Shown piece after piece: positions 1-12,660 of a stretch of 64,000 nucleotides of DNA (its first letter is position 1; each line of letters starts with the position of its first letter). The position numbers and the translations under genes are program-made. Below the pieces are notes generated by a model. The model was not told the origin of the DNA. It did not search any database and saw only the letters and a program-made list of their open reading frames with translations. Source of the DNA: Typha latifolia. Lineage: Eukaryota > Streptophyta > Magnoliopsida > Poales > Typhaceae. The stretch lies in the NCBI GenBank assembly GCA_019914945.1, contig CM034105.1, positions 12,772,001 through 12,836,000 of the forward strand. Direction: 5' to 3'.

Positions 1-1166
1 ATTCTTGTTTGGGTAACCAATTCATGTCTCATCTGATTAACAAATATGAGTAAATTATCCCCTAATTGAGTAGCCATTATGTTAGTAGCAAATGGAAGAA
101 GAATTCTTCCATTAATTGTACTACACGAAATGAAACTTTTATAGATAATTGAGGTCCATGTTTAGATTTTCCATCAGAAGATATATATGCATAGTCCTAG
201 GTATGTCATGATCCTTTTCTTCAAAGGGTTGACTTTGTTGCCTAACTTAAATATTATATGAATGGTTAAAAATATAATTATATATTATTAGTTTATTACT
301 TAATGAAGCTAGTAAAGTTGTCAAAATTATTTAAGTAAGCTCGATAAAATTCAAAATAATATATATATAATATGAGTAATATTTTATATTATATTATAAG
401 ATTTACATAAGTGGATTATTATATTTTTTGATTTTACATAGTATAGTCCTAAATTTAATTCTAATAATTTATATTTTTTTAACTAAATTTAATTTCAAGC
501 TTAATCATAAATATAGATTCAAAATTAATTTTAATTCAAGCATATAAGAGTGCCACTACTTTGGCTTTTCTTAGGGAAAATTTATTTTTAGAAACTTAGT
601 AGGTGAAGAATAGAGTCATTTCAAATCATCATTTCAATGATAATATTATTTGTATAGATAATAAATGCATTTCTTAAAAAACATCATTTTTGTAAAAATT
701 TATGCTTAATTAAAATTTAGCCTACAACCCTCACCACCACAGCACTTAAGTTCTAGGAGTGTACCCAACCATAGGGTAACAGATCATGAATTCAAATGCA
801 TGTGAGCATAAATTTTTTCATTAAAAAAAATTAAATAGATTGCACATTTATGCTTGTACTTTGACATATTGTTGCTTATGAGTTGGCCCATTTGTAACTC
901 TTATCTTTGAAGAATTAGTCTATATATCTAACATATGTATCAGAATTTAATTACAAAAGCCTAACATTTACATGAATATCACATATAGACTTAACTGATG
1001 ACTACCAATTCCAGACTTTTGCTCTTATTTATCATAACAACAACAACAACAAGAAGAAAAAGGGGTATGGTATTACAATTGTTCCACATATATTTCATTA
1101 TGTATAAAAAGAATCAAAGAAAGAAAAAAGTTAATACAATGCTTGTTCTTGATGAATGGGCTAAAT
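1..1166. other. AT-rich intergenic DNA, 3' side of the GT14 gene
   Basis: I found no supportable gene here. The first ~215 bases resemble the segment at about 3630-4235 on the other side of the GT14 gene (see repeat entries). The rest is AT-rich with short poly-A/T runs. A short open frame at 998-1183 is low-complexity (a Thr run from a caa/aca repeat) and has no family resemblance. Confidence 0.6.
6..215 (+). repeat. Flanking duplicate, copy A (left of GT14 gene)
   Basis: It begins with tgggtaaccaattcatgtct and ends near ttttccatcagaagatatat. The same ordered blocks recur at about 3629-4235 with substitutions and a longer middle. Both copies have the same orientation and bracket the minus-strand GT14 gene. 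Confidence 0.7.
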
Positions 1167-3237
1167 TTAGCCAAAGCCCATAACTTTTGGAGCAAAGAGC
1201 AACAATCTATTCAAAGAGTTTGGGCAGAACTTCCTAGCAAATAAGAAGCAAACATTAGTGGGCTTGCCATTATAAGTGCAAGAACTCCCATTCCTCAACC
1301 TCTCCAAGAACTCAATGGTCACCATAGTCCTTGTGAAACTAGCTGGGTGTGCCCCACCCTTGGACCAATCCACCCAAGTTAAGCTTCTATTAGCAATTGC
1401 CCACCAATATCTCAAATTCAAGAAAGTCGGCAGGTAATGCTCATCTACATAGCACGCACGTCGATTACAAAATCTCCCAAAAGCTGGGAAGTATTTCTGA
1501 TCAGCTACAACCTCGATTGCGAGAAGGCGGTCCATCTCGAACCACTGAGAGCCCTTCCGCCATTGATCGAGCTTTACTAAAGGATTCAGCCGCCTATTGT
1601 AGCGGCCGCGGCCCGTGCCGCCGGGCAAATCGTAAGACTCGATGTAGATCATCGAAGAATTGATGAGATAAGAGTAGACTGTGGAGAAGTTGAAGAGAGG
1701 GATGCAAGACTCCGAGAGGAGAACGAATCTTTGGTTTGATAAATCTAATAAAGCATTAGCTAAAAGGCGACGTTCCGCTTCCATCATGTTGGGTCTTCCC
1801 CATTCTACCACCTGCATTAAACCACACTGATGATGTTAATAGTTAGATACCCTACTGAAATATACATCTGAGTATATATGCAAACAAATATAAGAGTATT
1901 TCTATCTTTTTTACATTTAAGTAGGTTTGAAGGGCATTACTTTAAAGAATAAGTAAGAGGTATCTACACAAAACCCAAGTGTTTTGATTTATATATATGT
2001 GCAAATACTAATTTTTGAGGAGTATGCAAGCATATATAAGGTATTATAGAAGAGTACGTATATATATTATTACATATAAGTATTATGATAAGTTATGCTA
2101 AATATATTGATATTCTATATGAAAAATTCATTGCATGTAATATAACTTGCCAAGTTGACATCGATAATGTGAATGGAAGGAAGGAACGAATGGATGGGAT
2201 GAATGCATCAAAGCATGCCTTTTCTACAATTCAACAACTTGACATTTAGATTATAACCCCTTTTCTTCATTTCACACTTGGGAAAAATAAAGCCTTCCCA
2301 ATATTGCTAGGCTAAGAAGATTATTGTTTTATTTCTATCCCCTGACCGATCACTACTCTCCCGTGACCTTCCTTATTCTAGGCATGACTTGAATTACTAA
2401 ACTTTTTATGAAAAGTAGTGGCAAAACATTATATTATGTTTGAATCCCAATGGAATGTCCCCCAAAATCTGTGGATTTAATTGGTATTTGATCTCTTTTC
2501 TGAATTTAGCCACTGTTGCAATTTTTGAACCAAAATTTCCTACAAACACTGTTGAAATTAAACAATGTAAAGAGAATAATTGTTATTACCTTGCTAGGAA
2601 TTCTTCGATCGTAGAAAACGGAGTCCTTTGGTTCGGATCCATTGAATGAAGGATCCGAATGCACGTAGATAGAGTACAAGCCTTCATGCCCCTTGAAGAA
2701 CTTCTCCCACAATGGTGCAAAAGGGAGGCCTCCTTTTGTGAGAAAAAGGAACGCAACCTTCGGCACTAGGGGGGTCGGTGGCCTCTTGATCCGTGGCACC
2801 ATTGACGCCCGCCAGAGTAGCTCGTCGTCGGTCATGTCATGCATGGCCTTTGGCGGTTGCACAAATTCCTTTAGCCCCACTCGCCCTCGAGACGCAATTG
2901 TACTGTTTATGACTTCTTGTCGTGGTTGCCGTTGTTGTTGTCGTTGTTCTTGTGGCGGCGGAGAAGACGGAGAACAAATTGTGTGATTTATGACTAGTTG
3001 CTGTCTTTGTGGCGGCGGCGAAGGAGGACTAGAAGATAGAGATGACGAAAGAAAGAGGTTGGTAGTTTGTGTAAAATGAAAAGGAGGAGGAAAAGATTTG
3101 AGGTAGAAGGTTGAGACGATTCCGACGGTGAAGCCGAAAGCAACGAGAAGCAAGCTTGAGAGATGCTTGTTGAGAAGGGGGAGCATGGAAGAAGGGGGAG
3201 GTGAGCATTGCTGATGATAATATCTTGAGCTCTTCAT
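1167..3237 (-). CDS. GT14 family (BC10-like, core-2/I-branching) glycosyltransferase
   Basis: Two exons, complement(join(1167..1811, 2590..3237)), joined in phase 0 by a GT-AG intron (donor AAG|GTAATA, acceptor TGCAG|GTGG), give about 430 aa. The start is the ATG at 3237. Residues ~26-46 form one hydrophobic segment, so this looks like a type II Golgi membrane protein with a Pro/Gln-rich stem. The Branch (core-2/I-branching enzyme) domain runs from residue ~160: [19 protein letters not shown], the [21 protein letters not shown] block, a SYDLPG loop, [10 protein letters not shown], then [12 protein letters not shown]. The domain looks complete through FLFARKF. Plant GT14 members of the BC10 type act in cell-wall or arabinogalactan glycosylation; donor and acceptor cannot be read from the sequence. 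The intron (1812-2589) is AT-rich. No frameshift is visible, and length is close to relatives. Confidence 0.92.
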
Positions 3238-3383
3238 TGCTAGTCGATCTTTATTTTTCTCTGGCTATCTTTGCCACAAGAGAGAAGTACTAGAGAGAGT
3301 TAAATATCGGTGGCATAGGAGCGAGAGAGAGAGCAAACTAGGGAAGGTGGAATGTGGGGGTGATGCATTGGAAGGTCAATACT

Positions 3384-3390
3384 TATATCA
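3384..3390 (-). promoter_or_regulatory. Possible TATA element of the GT14 gene
   Basis: Read on the minus strand, GATATAAG lies about 150 bases upstream of the ATG. Position is reasonable for a short plant 5' UTR. There is no experimental support, and AT-rich surroundings make chance matches common. Confidence 0.35.
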
Positions 3391-3628
3391 CGACCGACTT
3401 CAATTATTTGAAGGAGAGAGAAGAAGATAAAAGAAGATTCCGGCCACTTGATTGGACTTGGAAAGATGCGTGGATAACTCGAGTTCTAAAAAGGTGGCTA
3501 CTTTGATCTATTGGAAGCTTCCTTGTGACTTGAAGTTGGGTATTTTTAATAGCACATTAAACGAGGATAATTACTAATTAGTGATTAATCTTGGAAACTT
3601 GTGTGGAATAACCTTAAAGCTCGTACTT

Positions 3629-4235
3629 GGTTGGGTAACCAATCCATGTCTCATGTGATAAACAAACATGAGTCAACCGTTCCTAACTAGGGTAGTCACT
3701 TGGGTTACCAAAGGAAAACTAATGAAATATTTATAGACCTTTCAATTTATATATTTGATTTGTTGTGATTCCATCTTTACCACTTTACAAGTTATCATTT
3801 TGTTTATTTTTTCTGACAAAAAACCTAAACAATTTTTAAAAAATAATCCTAACCAGTTTATTTATTGATTGGTATGGCATATCTTGTCTATTGTTTCTTT
3901 CTCAATTCATGACAATCACTAGTAATAGATAAGATTATGCCACATAAATTTTTTTATAAAATATTTATAGAGAGTTTATGGGCGTAGCATTATTTGTAAA
4001 CAGTTTAGATCATCTGGTCTATTTAGGTGGGTAGTTTGCAAGATAATTTTATTTTGTAATCACATAATAAAGATGCGATCAAGTGGTCTAAATTATCTTG
4101 CAAAACATCCAATTTATTATAATTATACATAAGTAGATAGTTTAGTAGTTAAATTTTATTAGTCTATAAAGAGGCCCATATTTGGATTTTCCATCGTAAA
4201 TTATATATGCATGGTCTAGGTATGTTATGATCTCC
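3629..4235 (+). repeat. Flanking duplicate, copy B (upstream of GT14 gene)
   Basis: It shares ggttgggtaaccaatccatg at its left end and ttggattttccatcgtaaa, atatatgcatggtctaggta at its right end with the first 215 bases of the window. The middle is longer than in copy A. The region 3240-5315 otherwise holds no gene that I can support; an open frame at 4142-4342 (minus) lies inside this repeat and looks like chance. Confidence 0.65.
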
Positions 4236-5315
4236 CTTATATAGTACATCAATATAATAAAAGAAAATAAATTGGTAGATAGTAAAATGGCTAGTTGCAT
4301 TAATTCAATGGAGAGGTCTGAAGAACTTGCAACTCCCCTCAATCACAATGAATGATTGGAATTGAAGAAGAACCATTAATGTTTAAGAAATTTAATTATA
4401 CAAGTTGATGAATTATTATTACAATTAGGTATGAGATCAACAATCTTTAAGCATCTTTTCTCCTACAATTCTCAACAAAGTTCTTGAGCCCCAAACAAGA
4501 GGCGTTGACTGACCCCACTGAAGCATGTCCAACTGCTCCACTAATAGTTGGAAATTGTGAATCCAAAGAGCTCTAATTTTTTAAATTAAGCAACAAGAAT
4601 AATTTGGGATGCTTCGGACTTCACTATGTTCATAACTTATATAATGTTAATTGTCCTAATACAAAATAAATATTATCTTCTTCATAAAATTTTATTCAAT
4701 TATATTAGGTAAGATCATACTACAATCCCATAGTACTCAAATAGCTAGAGACACATAAGCATTTCCGAGTTCAAATTTAAACACTATTAAATTTGTATTT
4801 CTCTCTAATCAATATATATATATATAATCATCTGCAATGTCTACATCTAAAAGGAACTCTTTGAACTTTTCTTGTATACTATTCGAAAATAATATGCACA
4901 TAATTATAAAATGAGTACATCCCAAGAATGCAACCATAGTAGTGAGCATTGCAAGAAGAAATTAGAACAAGCTCCATCCATATATGAGATTAAGAAAACA
5001 AAACTAGAAATATTAAAAATCTATGCACAGTAATGAATTCAGAAAGTAGGATTCAGAGGCTCCTCTGCCCTTTGGAATGGAACCCCACTTGAAGCAAGCA
5101 ACGGCTACCTACTTTTAAAAATTCAAAAAATAATTTTAATCCAAATCCACCGACCTTAACTCCACTTTCCAGCTTGACCCACCGAAGCAAACACCCGCGT
5201 ATTCTTGTCCTCCACTCAATTCCTCCTCCTTAAAAACCCAAAACACCCACAAAAGAATCCACACTCCGAGTTCATTTGAAAGAAAGGAAAGAGAGGGAAG
5301 AGAAGAGCAAAAGCA
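4236..5315. other. Intergenic, promoter side of the DUF761 gene
   Basis: AT-rich, with no coding signal. From about 5190 the composition becomes C- and A-rich (ctcaattcctcctcc, then an agaaaggaaagagaggg tract), which looks like the 5' UTR of the next gene. I see no clear TATA box. Confidence 0.5.
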
Positions 5316-5816
5316 ATGCCAAGGAAGAGAAACCCAATTCTAGGACGGGCATTGGACTTCATAGCCCTCTCCATCACCCCCATGGCCAAGTTCAAGAGAC
5401 CCATCACTCGAAAACTCCTCCTCTTCAAGAAAGCCAAGAGGCTCAAGCTCTTTAGGCATTACCACTATGCGTACATAGGAGCTTATGAGTTCTCACCTTC
5501 CAATACCCCCCTCTTCTACCGCCCCTGGGATTCAAAGAAGAAGAAGAAAAGCCGCATTCTATCATTGCTATTGTGCGGCGGCGACCGCGCGGTGTCTGTT
5601 GTTGACGGCGGTCGGGACGATGAATTGGAGGTCTCGTCCGCGAGCGGAGATGGCGTCGAAAGAGACCCGATTGAAATGGCGGAATCAGGAGAGGACGATG
5701 AAGTGTCGGTGGACCGGCGAGCGGAGAGGTTTATAGAGAGATTCTATGAGGAGATGAGGATCCAGAGGCAAGAATCTTTAGAACAGTACAAGGAGATGCT
5801 CCGGAGAAGCTGTTGA
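5316..5816 (+). CDS. DUF761-type small protein (cotton-fibre-expressed-protein-like)
   Basis: A single exon of 166 aa whose ATG lies in gcaatgcca after a purine-rich leader. The N-terminal part is basic and hydrophobic: residues 1-60 include RALDFIALSITPMAKF and KKAKRLKLFRHYHYAYIGAYEFSPS. An acidic linker follows (residues ~90-135). The C-terminus carries the DUF761 signature: RAERFIERFYEEMRIQRQES, then YKEMLRRSC. That C-terminal motif, the short length and lack of introns are typical of the family, which is poorly characterised; some members are elicitor- or fibre-expressed. Function is unknown. The next gene lies downstream on the same strand. Confidence 0.85.
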   Translation: MPRKRNPILGRALDFIALSITPMAKFKRPITRKLLLFKKAKRLKLFRHYHYAYIGAYEFSPSNTPLFYRPWDSKKKKKSRILSLLLCGGDRAVSVVDGGRDDELEVSSASGDGVERDPIEMAESGEDDEVSVDRRAERFIERFYEEMRIQRQESLEQYKEMLRRSC

Positions 5817-5819
5817 TAG

Positions 5820-6764
5820 ATTGTTTGGCTATGCTTACTCTATAAGTTGTGTCAGTAATTGTTCTCAGTTTTGTTCCTTGGCAAGTTTCTTATTTCTTTT
5901 GTTTGTTTGAAACTCCTTTGTGTTTAATAAATCCTTTTTGGGTTTTTGTTTTCTTTACCTGAATTGACCTGGGTGAATAAGAGGTCTTACGGTGAAAATT
6001 TCTGCATATTTTTCATAGAAAGCAGTGAGTGTTGAACCTTAGGAGCTACCATTTGAATTATACTTGTTTTAAGTTGATATATGTCTGATATGCAACGTAT
6101 AATTACTATGAAACTTTTAAGTTTTATATAAATCAGCTACCGGTTTCTTATGATCTTAAAAACATAGAGTTTCAGTGCATTTTCTAAGTAGTGGAATAGC
6201 TTCTTTTTTTTCAATACCCTCTTAGACTTGCATTTCAAAACTTTAAATGGCAGTCAAGTCGAAAAGAGTGTCTATATAAAATAAAATAAAAAATTAGTTC
6301 ACATATAAAACCTTTTCCAACTAGATTTTGTGGTCATTTTTTTTATACTAAGGTTGCTTGACTTTCCAAAAGAATACACTATTTTCTGCAATTATTAAGT
6401 TATTAGGTAACAATCTTAATCACCATCTAGGTCTGTTTTTAATAACTACTAAAAGACTATGGAATTTTGCATTCCACTATTTCTACTTTACCAACTCTAA
6501 TAAAAGACTAAAGAAAAGACTAATGAATTATGGGGGTCCTAAATTGCAATTCTTAGATTTCTCCAAGTGGAAGTTATACCCTAACACAAAGCCAAGCAAA
6601 CTTATAAACTCTAGCCGTTGGAGACAATCTCAGCATGGAAAATATTTAGAGGAAAAGTTAGTAACCCTTTTTCCCTTCATAAAATTTGACCGTTGGAAGG
6701 CCGGCCAGCATCATATCAACCCCATGATATATAGAAGAAGAACGAAGCAAAGGCCTCATCAACC
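5820..6764. other. Intergenic between the two small plus-strand genes
   Basis: It contains the T-rich 3' region of the DUF761 gene (aataaatcc near 5926 is a plausible poly(A) signal) and the promoter of the next gene. An open frame at 6358-6768 has no recognisable motif and coding-poor composition, so I left it out. Confidence 0.5.
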
Positions 6765-7232
6765 ATGAGAGAATCCACACAACTACTACAAAACCAAAAC
6801 CACCATGATGATTACCTCAAAGCCATGTCTCTCTTCCCTGAGTTCGTCTCGCTGCGGCGTGGGCCTATGTACTCGGCCTACGCCGAGCTAAGAGAATGGA
6901 AACTTAGGACTAAGAAGGCTCTTACTCTCTCTATGCCTACTAAGAGAAGCACAACCTCCATAATTTCCTCCATGGCTTTTAGGAAGGAGAACAAGAAGCC
7001 CACCGCAGCCTTGCCGCTGGCCCGTCAGCGGCCGGAGGCAATGGCTATGAAGGTGGATGCAAGGAGGGGAAGAAGTGGTGATATATCCATGAGGAAGAGC
7101 TATTCATGCATCAAGGAATTGAAGGAGCTTGCAGTTGAGCAAGGGAGAGTGGAGAGGAGTACTGGCAACAAAGTGGTCATGAGGAGATCTATTGCAAGTT
7201 TTAGGAGACAAAACACCATGTTGATGAACTGA
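6765..7232 (+). CDS. Unrecognised basic protein with an SLRRGPMYSAYAELRE block
   Basis: A single exon of 155 aa. Composition changes from AT-rich flank to balanced codons at the ATG. After a Gln/Asn/His-rich start come MSLFPEFVSLRRGPMYSAY and AELREWKLR, the most protein-like and probably conserved part (residues ~21-50). A Lys/Arg-rich region and a C-terminus containing MRKSYSCIKELKELAVEQG follow. There are no membrane segment, no signal peptide and no catalytic motif. The high Arg/Lys content would suit a nuclear or nucleic-acid-binding protein, but that is a guess. A second in-frame Met (codon 21, just before SLFPEF) could be the true start. I do not recognise the family. Confidence 0.7.
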   Translation: MRESTQLLQNQNHHDDYLKAMSLFPEFVSLRRGPMYSAYAELREWKLRTKKALTLSMPTKRSTTSIISSMAFRKENKKPTAALPLARQRPEAMAMKVDARRGRSGDISMRKSYSCIKELKELAVEQGRVERSTGNKVVMRRSIASFRRQNTMLMN

Positions 7233-10200
7233 GGAGTACTTACTTGGAGGTCTGCTATTCTTTTTATTGTTTGCATGTTATTAGTTTCTTGTAATGTTTG
7301 AGATTGTTGGTTTGTGGGTGTTTATAAGTATACATGTGTTCAGTAATGCAAAGTTATAGAGAATGTTTGGTATAATTAAAAACCAAGTTGATATGAATTT
7401 GGGCCAGAAGTTTTGAGTTCCAAATTGGCCCATATGAACAGTATCAGGGTTTGACCCACCTAAGACCTGCCTGGGCTAGTACTACTGCATATTTGCATGG
7501 TTTTCAGCTAGAATATTCAAACAGTATTACAAATCTCTTTTTGTTTGCGTAGGCTAGATAAAGGGACTAGCGCTCAATATCATGCATGATTCAGGATTGT
7601 GAGTTTGGAGTAACTAATCCACTGCAGAGCGACAGGATGCAGACCTAGAACTTTCACCAATCTGAACCAATCCTACCAGTACTTTATTCCGTACTGTTTG
7701 TGGACAAAACTATTGATAGGACCAATTACTGGTGGCTTATAGCCATTGTCCTGGTTGCTCACAAGATGGTTACTGCATGGATCTTTCAGTAAAAGACAGA
7801 GTGAACTATCTAATCCATCAATATTGTACTACTTCTTTTACCATATGCTACTACTTCAGGAACATACAAGAGTTACAAGAGGAATCCTTGCTAGGTATGA
7901 CACTGATGGAAGGGAATGCAGCACTTGAAGTAAAGACAAGCTGGCATAATTGTGCTCAAATTGTCTGTTATATCTTCTGAAAGTTAGGTGGAATAGATGC
8001 CATTGCATACTCAGATCACACAAAATTGCAAACATTAATCTCAGAGATAGCTTTATTGATGATTTAAGACAATAAATTTGGGTATTAACTTGAACCTTGT
8101 CCTGAGCCCCAACTGTTACAGGGTTGCTGAAACTTGAACAAAACTGTTCAAAGATGCACTGCCTTCCTAGTAGTCCTTTTCATATGAACTTTCTTTTTAA
8201 TTGAGAGAGAAGTGCATAAAGAGTTCAAAGAAAGGCCAAAAATTGTATACACAAGTATAGATAAGATGATTATAAAATGCTTTTCATGAATCCCTTATTT
8301 GAGTAACTTGTCTGAGATTTAATTAATTAGTCTTGAGTTTGGCTTGAAGTTGTATTACTACACTACTAACATGGGCTATCACAATCAGAGCAAATTCATG
8401 GAGTAGTTAGGAGATTATAGCCAAGAGACAAGAACAGAAAAGAAGATAAAGATAACTTATTTCACACATCATAAGGTATTACAATCTCTGTTGTCAAAAC
8501 TGTAGTTTTGACCTTGGTTACAAAAACCAATCTAACTTCTACTTCACCTCATCAATTGCTTTTAGGAGTTAGACTCAAGAAGTAGCTAATCATCTTCTCA
8601 ATAGGCATCTAATCACACATCAAATGATGGTTTAATATAATCCCCCCTAAGTCCATGTGCATCCAACTGTCATTACTTAATGCATCCGTAGTAGATGCCT
8701 AATATTAAGTGTCTCGATCGTAGTCGTAACCTACATAGTGTTGGTTAAACTAGTAATTTAATCCACATGATGGGATTAATTATATGGTTAATAAATCTTT
8801 AGACATTCTAGATTCTAGACTATGGCCTAGGATTAGTTTCTATGTCACTGGGCAATTAATTAAGTATTGGATTAGAATCACTTCACATGACTTTAAGTAA
8901 AATCCACCCAATCTCAAGCTAATAAATTATTGGGGCAGGTAATGTCACTTGAACACAAGGGGGCATATTCTAGAGTTCCTGCCCACATTGCTTGGATTGT
9001 TAACAAGTTTCAAACTTATTCTAAAGGAAGAGACCAACTCAATTATTAACACATACCCATTACTTTAATCTTGGTGGGTTCTTCAAAGCAATTGTTGTGG
9101 GGGGAAAAGAAAGAAAGAAAGAGATATGGTTGCTAAGTTGATGGGTATGTGATAATTTAAGATTGGAAGTGGTGACTTGTGCAATTATTTTCATAGGAGT
9201 CTCAATTTCCTTTAGGAACACAACTTGGTGGGGGCCTAGGTACGATTTGGGTGATCTTATATGCTGCCAACTTTAGTCTTGCAATTAACAACAAGATATA
9301 TGGTATGATTAAGTTCTAAATGAAGTGCTTTGGGCAAAAGGTGGAGACCACTTCAATGTACAAGAAAGCTTTTTGACCTATTGGGCACTCAAGTGAGGTT
9401 GTCTTTTGTCTGATACTCCTCCCTAAGAAAGAGAAAGAAGAGAGAGTGTGTGTGGATGATTTGATGACTATCCATAAACTATGAGGTAGTAAGAAGACTA
9501 TGAAACCAAAAACCAAAAACTTTCTATAATTCACATAAAGCATATGTTATTTCCTCTTAGATCTTTTCATCTATTTTTCATGATATTGACTTCTCGACTA
9601 TGTAATACCTCCAACACTCTTGACGATAAAGACAGAAAATTTGAAAAGAATAATTTATTCACAAATTTAAAACAAGGGGCAATGATAGATGAAATTTTAT
9701 CTTCCCTCCAAAATAAGGTCAATTGGTTAAGCGACTAATACATTGATATTTAATGTATTAAAAAATTTAATGGGCAATTATTTAACGAAAGAGACATTTA
9801 AGAGATTTTGCATAGTTGAGAATGAGAGAGTCAATATGTCATAAAAAAAAAATATACTAAATGAGAATGTCTAAAAGAAAATAAAAGCAACAATTCAAAG
9901 GGTCCCAAGTGTAACTAACTAACTCTTAGATCCTTAGCATACAAACCTTAGATCCTTAGCACACATAAACTAATTCATGATCAAGGACTGTTCATAGATT
10001 TAAGGTGGAAAAGGCCATGTGCTTTGCTACCCTAGCAAATGAGCCTTAGGTCCATTGTCCTTCTGACCATCTATTGAAGCTCCTTTTAGACATGCCTCAT
10101 CATCATCATTTATGTGTGCATACAAAGATTGGCAAGGGGAATGGTGGTCCTACAATTAATGTTACTCATTTTATAAGGAAGCTAAGAACAGGGGGGAGGA

Positions 10201-11406
10201 CAAAGAAAAGGACCTTTGATGAAGTTAAAGAAGCCAAAGTCTTTTTCATTATAAAACTTTGCCCACTTTGTTCCTCACATCACTAGGGAATTCTTTCTAG
10301 TAGGTTCACCATGGCAAGGCTAGGGAATCTGAAAGCTAGGGGAGTGATGCATAGATGTGAGGAGTAACATGACTGATATCTGAAATGGTCACTTCAACCA
10401 CTTTCTAATGAGTGAGGGGGCTAACAGAAGAAAAACTATGGGAGAAAAGACCTGGACCAACTAATGTTCCCAACTCAAGCAAGAGAGACATAAACCTAAG
10501 GGCCCCCCTAAGATGCATGAGAATCTCAATTATTTCATGGCTAAGGACAATCAAGTGTAAAAATATCATGATAATCATGATTTTGTTTTCAGAATATCAA
10601 CATCATGACCACTTCCTGTGTTTAACCATATCTTATACCTATTAGAATATTAAATATAAAAAAATTACTGTGCTTTAAAAATTTATATTTTCAAATTAGT
10701 CTGCGAGTTAATATGATATCAAAGTAGATATCCTATAGATTCAAATTCTAACATGCCTATATGTTATTTAAAATATAAGTCTTCACTCGTTTTAAGTTAA
10801 GTCAATCTCTTGGACTCATCATAATGTATCGAATCAAGTTCATTTTTGCTCTTTCTATTTTGATTTTAGAGTTGGTGAGTTAACAAAACCATGAGTTGCA
10901 TCAAACACCTAGAAGATCAAGATGACTATTTACAGCATCAAAAGAGAAATCTTTCAATTCCAGATGTTCCTAAAGTGTCAACTTTTAGGTGTAACAGTTA
11001 TGGACTATCCACTATTGGTGAAAGCGCATTAGCTTTTAGGTTATGGTAGCTTGATGCAGAAGTAAACCCTATGAAGAATACAAATGCTATATATATTTCT
11101 TTTTCGCTGTATTTTGAATGTTATAATTTGAATTAAACCCTAGTTTTTATCTATTAACTAATAACAGATTAATAATACATATCATATATTTAACATACTT
11201 CCTATCCACCGCAAATGAATGTATGAAAGATAACCAGGCATGCATATCTCCTTACCGCACAAGAAGCATCACTTGCCTTTCTTCTAATCAGACATTAGGT
11301 AAGATTTATTGTTACTTGAATGAGATGAGAAAGGCATAGAATAGATGAGCAAAACCAATGGGGGGCAAGGTGGGCCTTGTTTATAAGTTGGAGAAAGACT
11401 TTAGAA

Positions 11407-11440
11407 GAGGAGGAGGAGGAGGAGGAGGAGGAGGAGGAGA
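11407..11440 (+). repeat. (GAG)n microsatellite
   Basis: Near-perfect GAG/AGG trinucleotide run of about 11 units in intergenic DNA. Confidence 0.9.
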
Positions 11441-11963
11441 TGAGGAGGGAATTTTAGGATGGTGGAGAATACGTTAGAAAAAATAATAACAATAAAAATT
11501 CTTTCTTTCTTTGTGGTTAGTAGTAGGATTCCAAGAGATTTCTCATCTTAAGTCTAAACCAAAAGTTTGATCCCACGTTATATACAAAACAATAGCTAGG
11601 TCTAACGTCAATCTCGGCAACTTCACCCTATCAGAAACGTACAAAGGAGAGTTGGATATTCTTTTCCCTCACTTTAGGTTTTCAAAAGAAACTATAATTT
11701 TTTGGAATAATGGATGAAAGGAATCATAAATTATTTATTTTTTAGAGCAATGCATCTTAATATGACCATATATGAATTTCTTAATTTATGATGAGTTGCA
11801 CTACAAGAAACATAGGTAGATATCACAAGAAGTGGTTCTCTTATTAGTAATTAATTATTTCCTAGCTAGATTAGACCAAATCTTAGTATGATATGGTATC
11901 TTCTATTTTCTTTAAAAAATTTGTACATGAGGATAGAGGCTACAACCAGTGTATTTTATATTA

Positions 11964-11968
11964 TTATA

Positions 11969-11991
<23 letters not shown>
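11964..11991 (+). repeat. (TA)n microsatellite followed by poly-T
   Basis: About 14 TA units followed directly by a T run. Intergenic. Confidence 0.9.
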
Positions 11992-11999
<8 letters not shown>

Positions 12000-12214
12000 T
12001 TTCTTTTTGCTCATTTCCTATTTTTAAGAAAAGATTATTACTTTTCTAATAGATATAGACATTTAAATTCAAGCCAATCTGAAACCATATAGTAGCCATT
12101 CAATACATATCAATGAATTTCTGAAACAAGCTTTTATTTCTAGATCTATCGAGGACTAAAATTGACATTTTATCTATTTGTTACTTGACCAATATGATTA
12201 TTAACTCCCAAAAT

Positions 12215-12660
12215 TTAAGCTGGTATCCCTTAAAAAAAATCATAGTTTTGGTGAAGAGAATTAAAACTAATTGAAAAACATATGTTTGATTCCGGGGCAA
12301 TATAAAAAGAGAAGAAAATGAATAGAAATAAAGTGGTTACTAATACTTTCGGCCATCTTTATTGAATATTATACCATTGCAGTCGTCGAATTAAATTTTC
12401 TTTTACTTAGGCCTAGTTTGTTTTATATATAAGATCTGTTGAGAATAATTTTATGTGCATCTCTTAAATATAATTTTCTTGGGTATTAACTAGTTATCCC
12501 TTTAAAAATAATTGTAGATTTAGTGTGGAGGATTAACTAATCGAGAACATTTGTTTCTTAATACTTTTGGTCATTTTTTTAATGGAATATTAGGTTCTTG
12601 CATAAAATTATTTAAGAACAACTTTTAAGTGCACTTCTTAGATGCAAATTAGGTGTAATC
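12215..12660 (+). repeat. Diverged tandem repeat, two copies
   Basis: The block tggtatcccttaaaaaaaat ... gaaaaacatatgtttgattcc (from ~12221) recurs as agttatccctttaaaaataa ... gagaacatttgtttctta (from ~12497). The following blocks also pair: tactttcggccatcttta with tacttttggtcattttttta, and gaataattttatgtgcatctct with gaacaacttttaagtgcactt. It looks like an old non-autonomous element or its tandem duplicate. Confidence 0.5.

Noticed and set aside
9316..9543. Minus-strand frame of 75 codons with a hydrophobic run
   Set aside because: The composition is AT-driven, with no family motif and no promoter or splice context.
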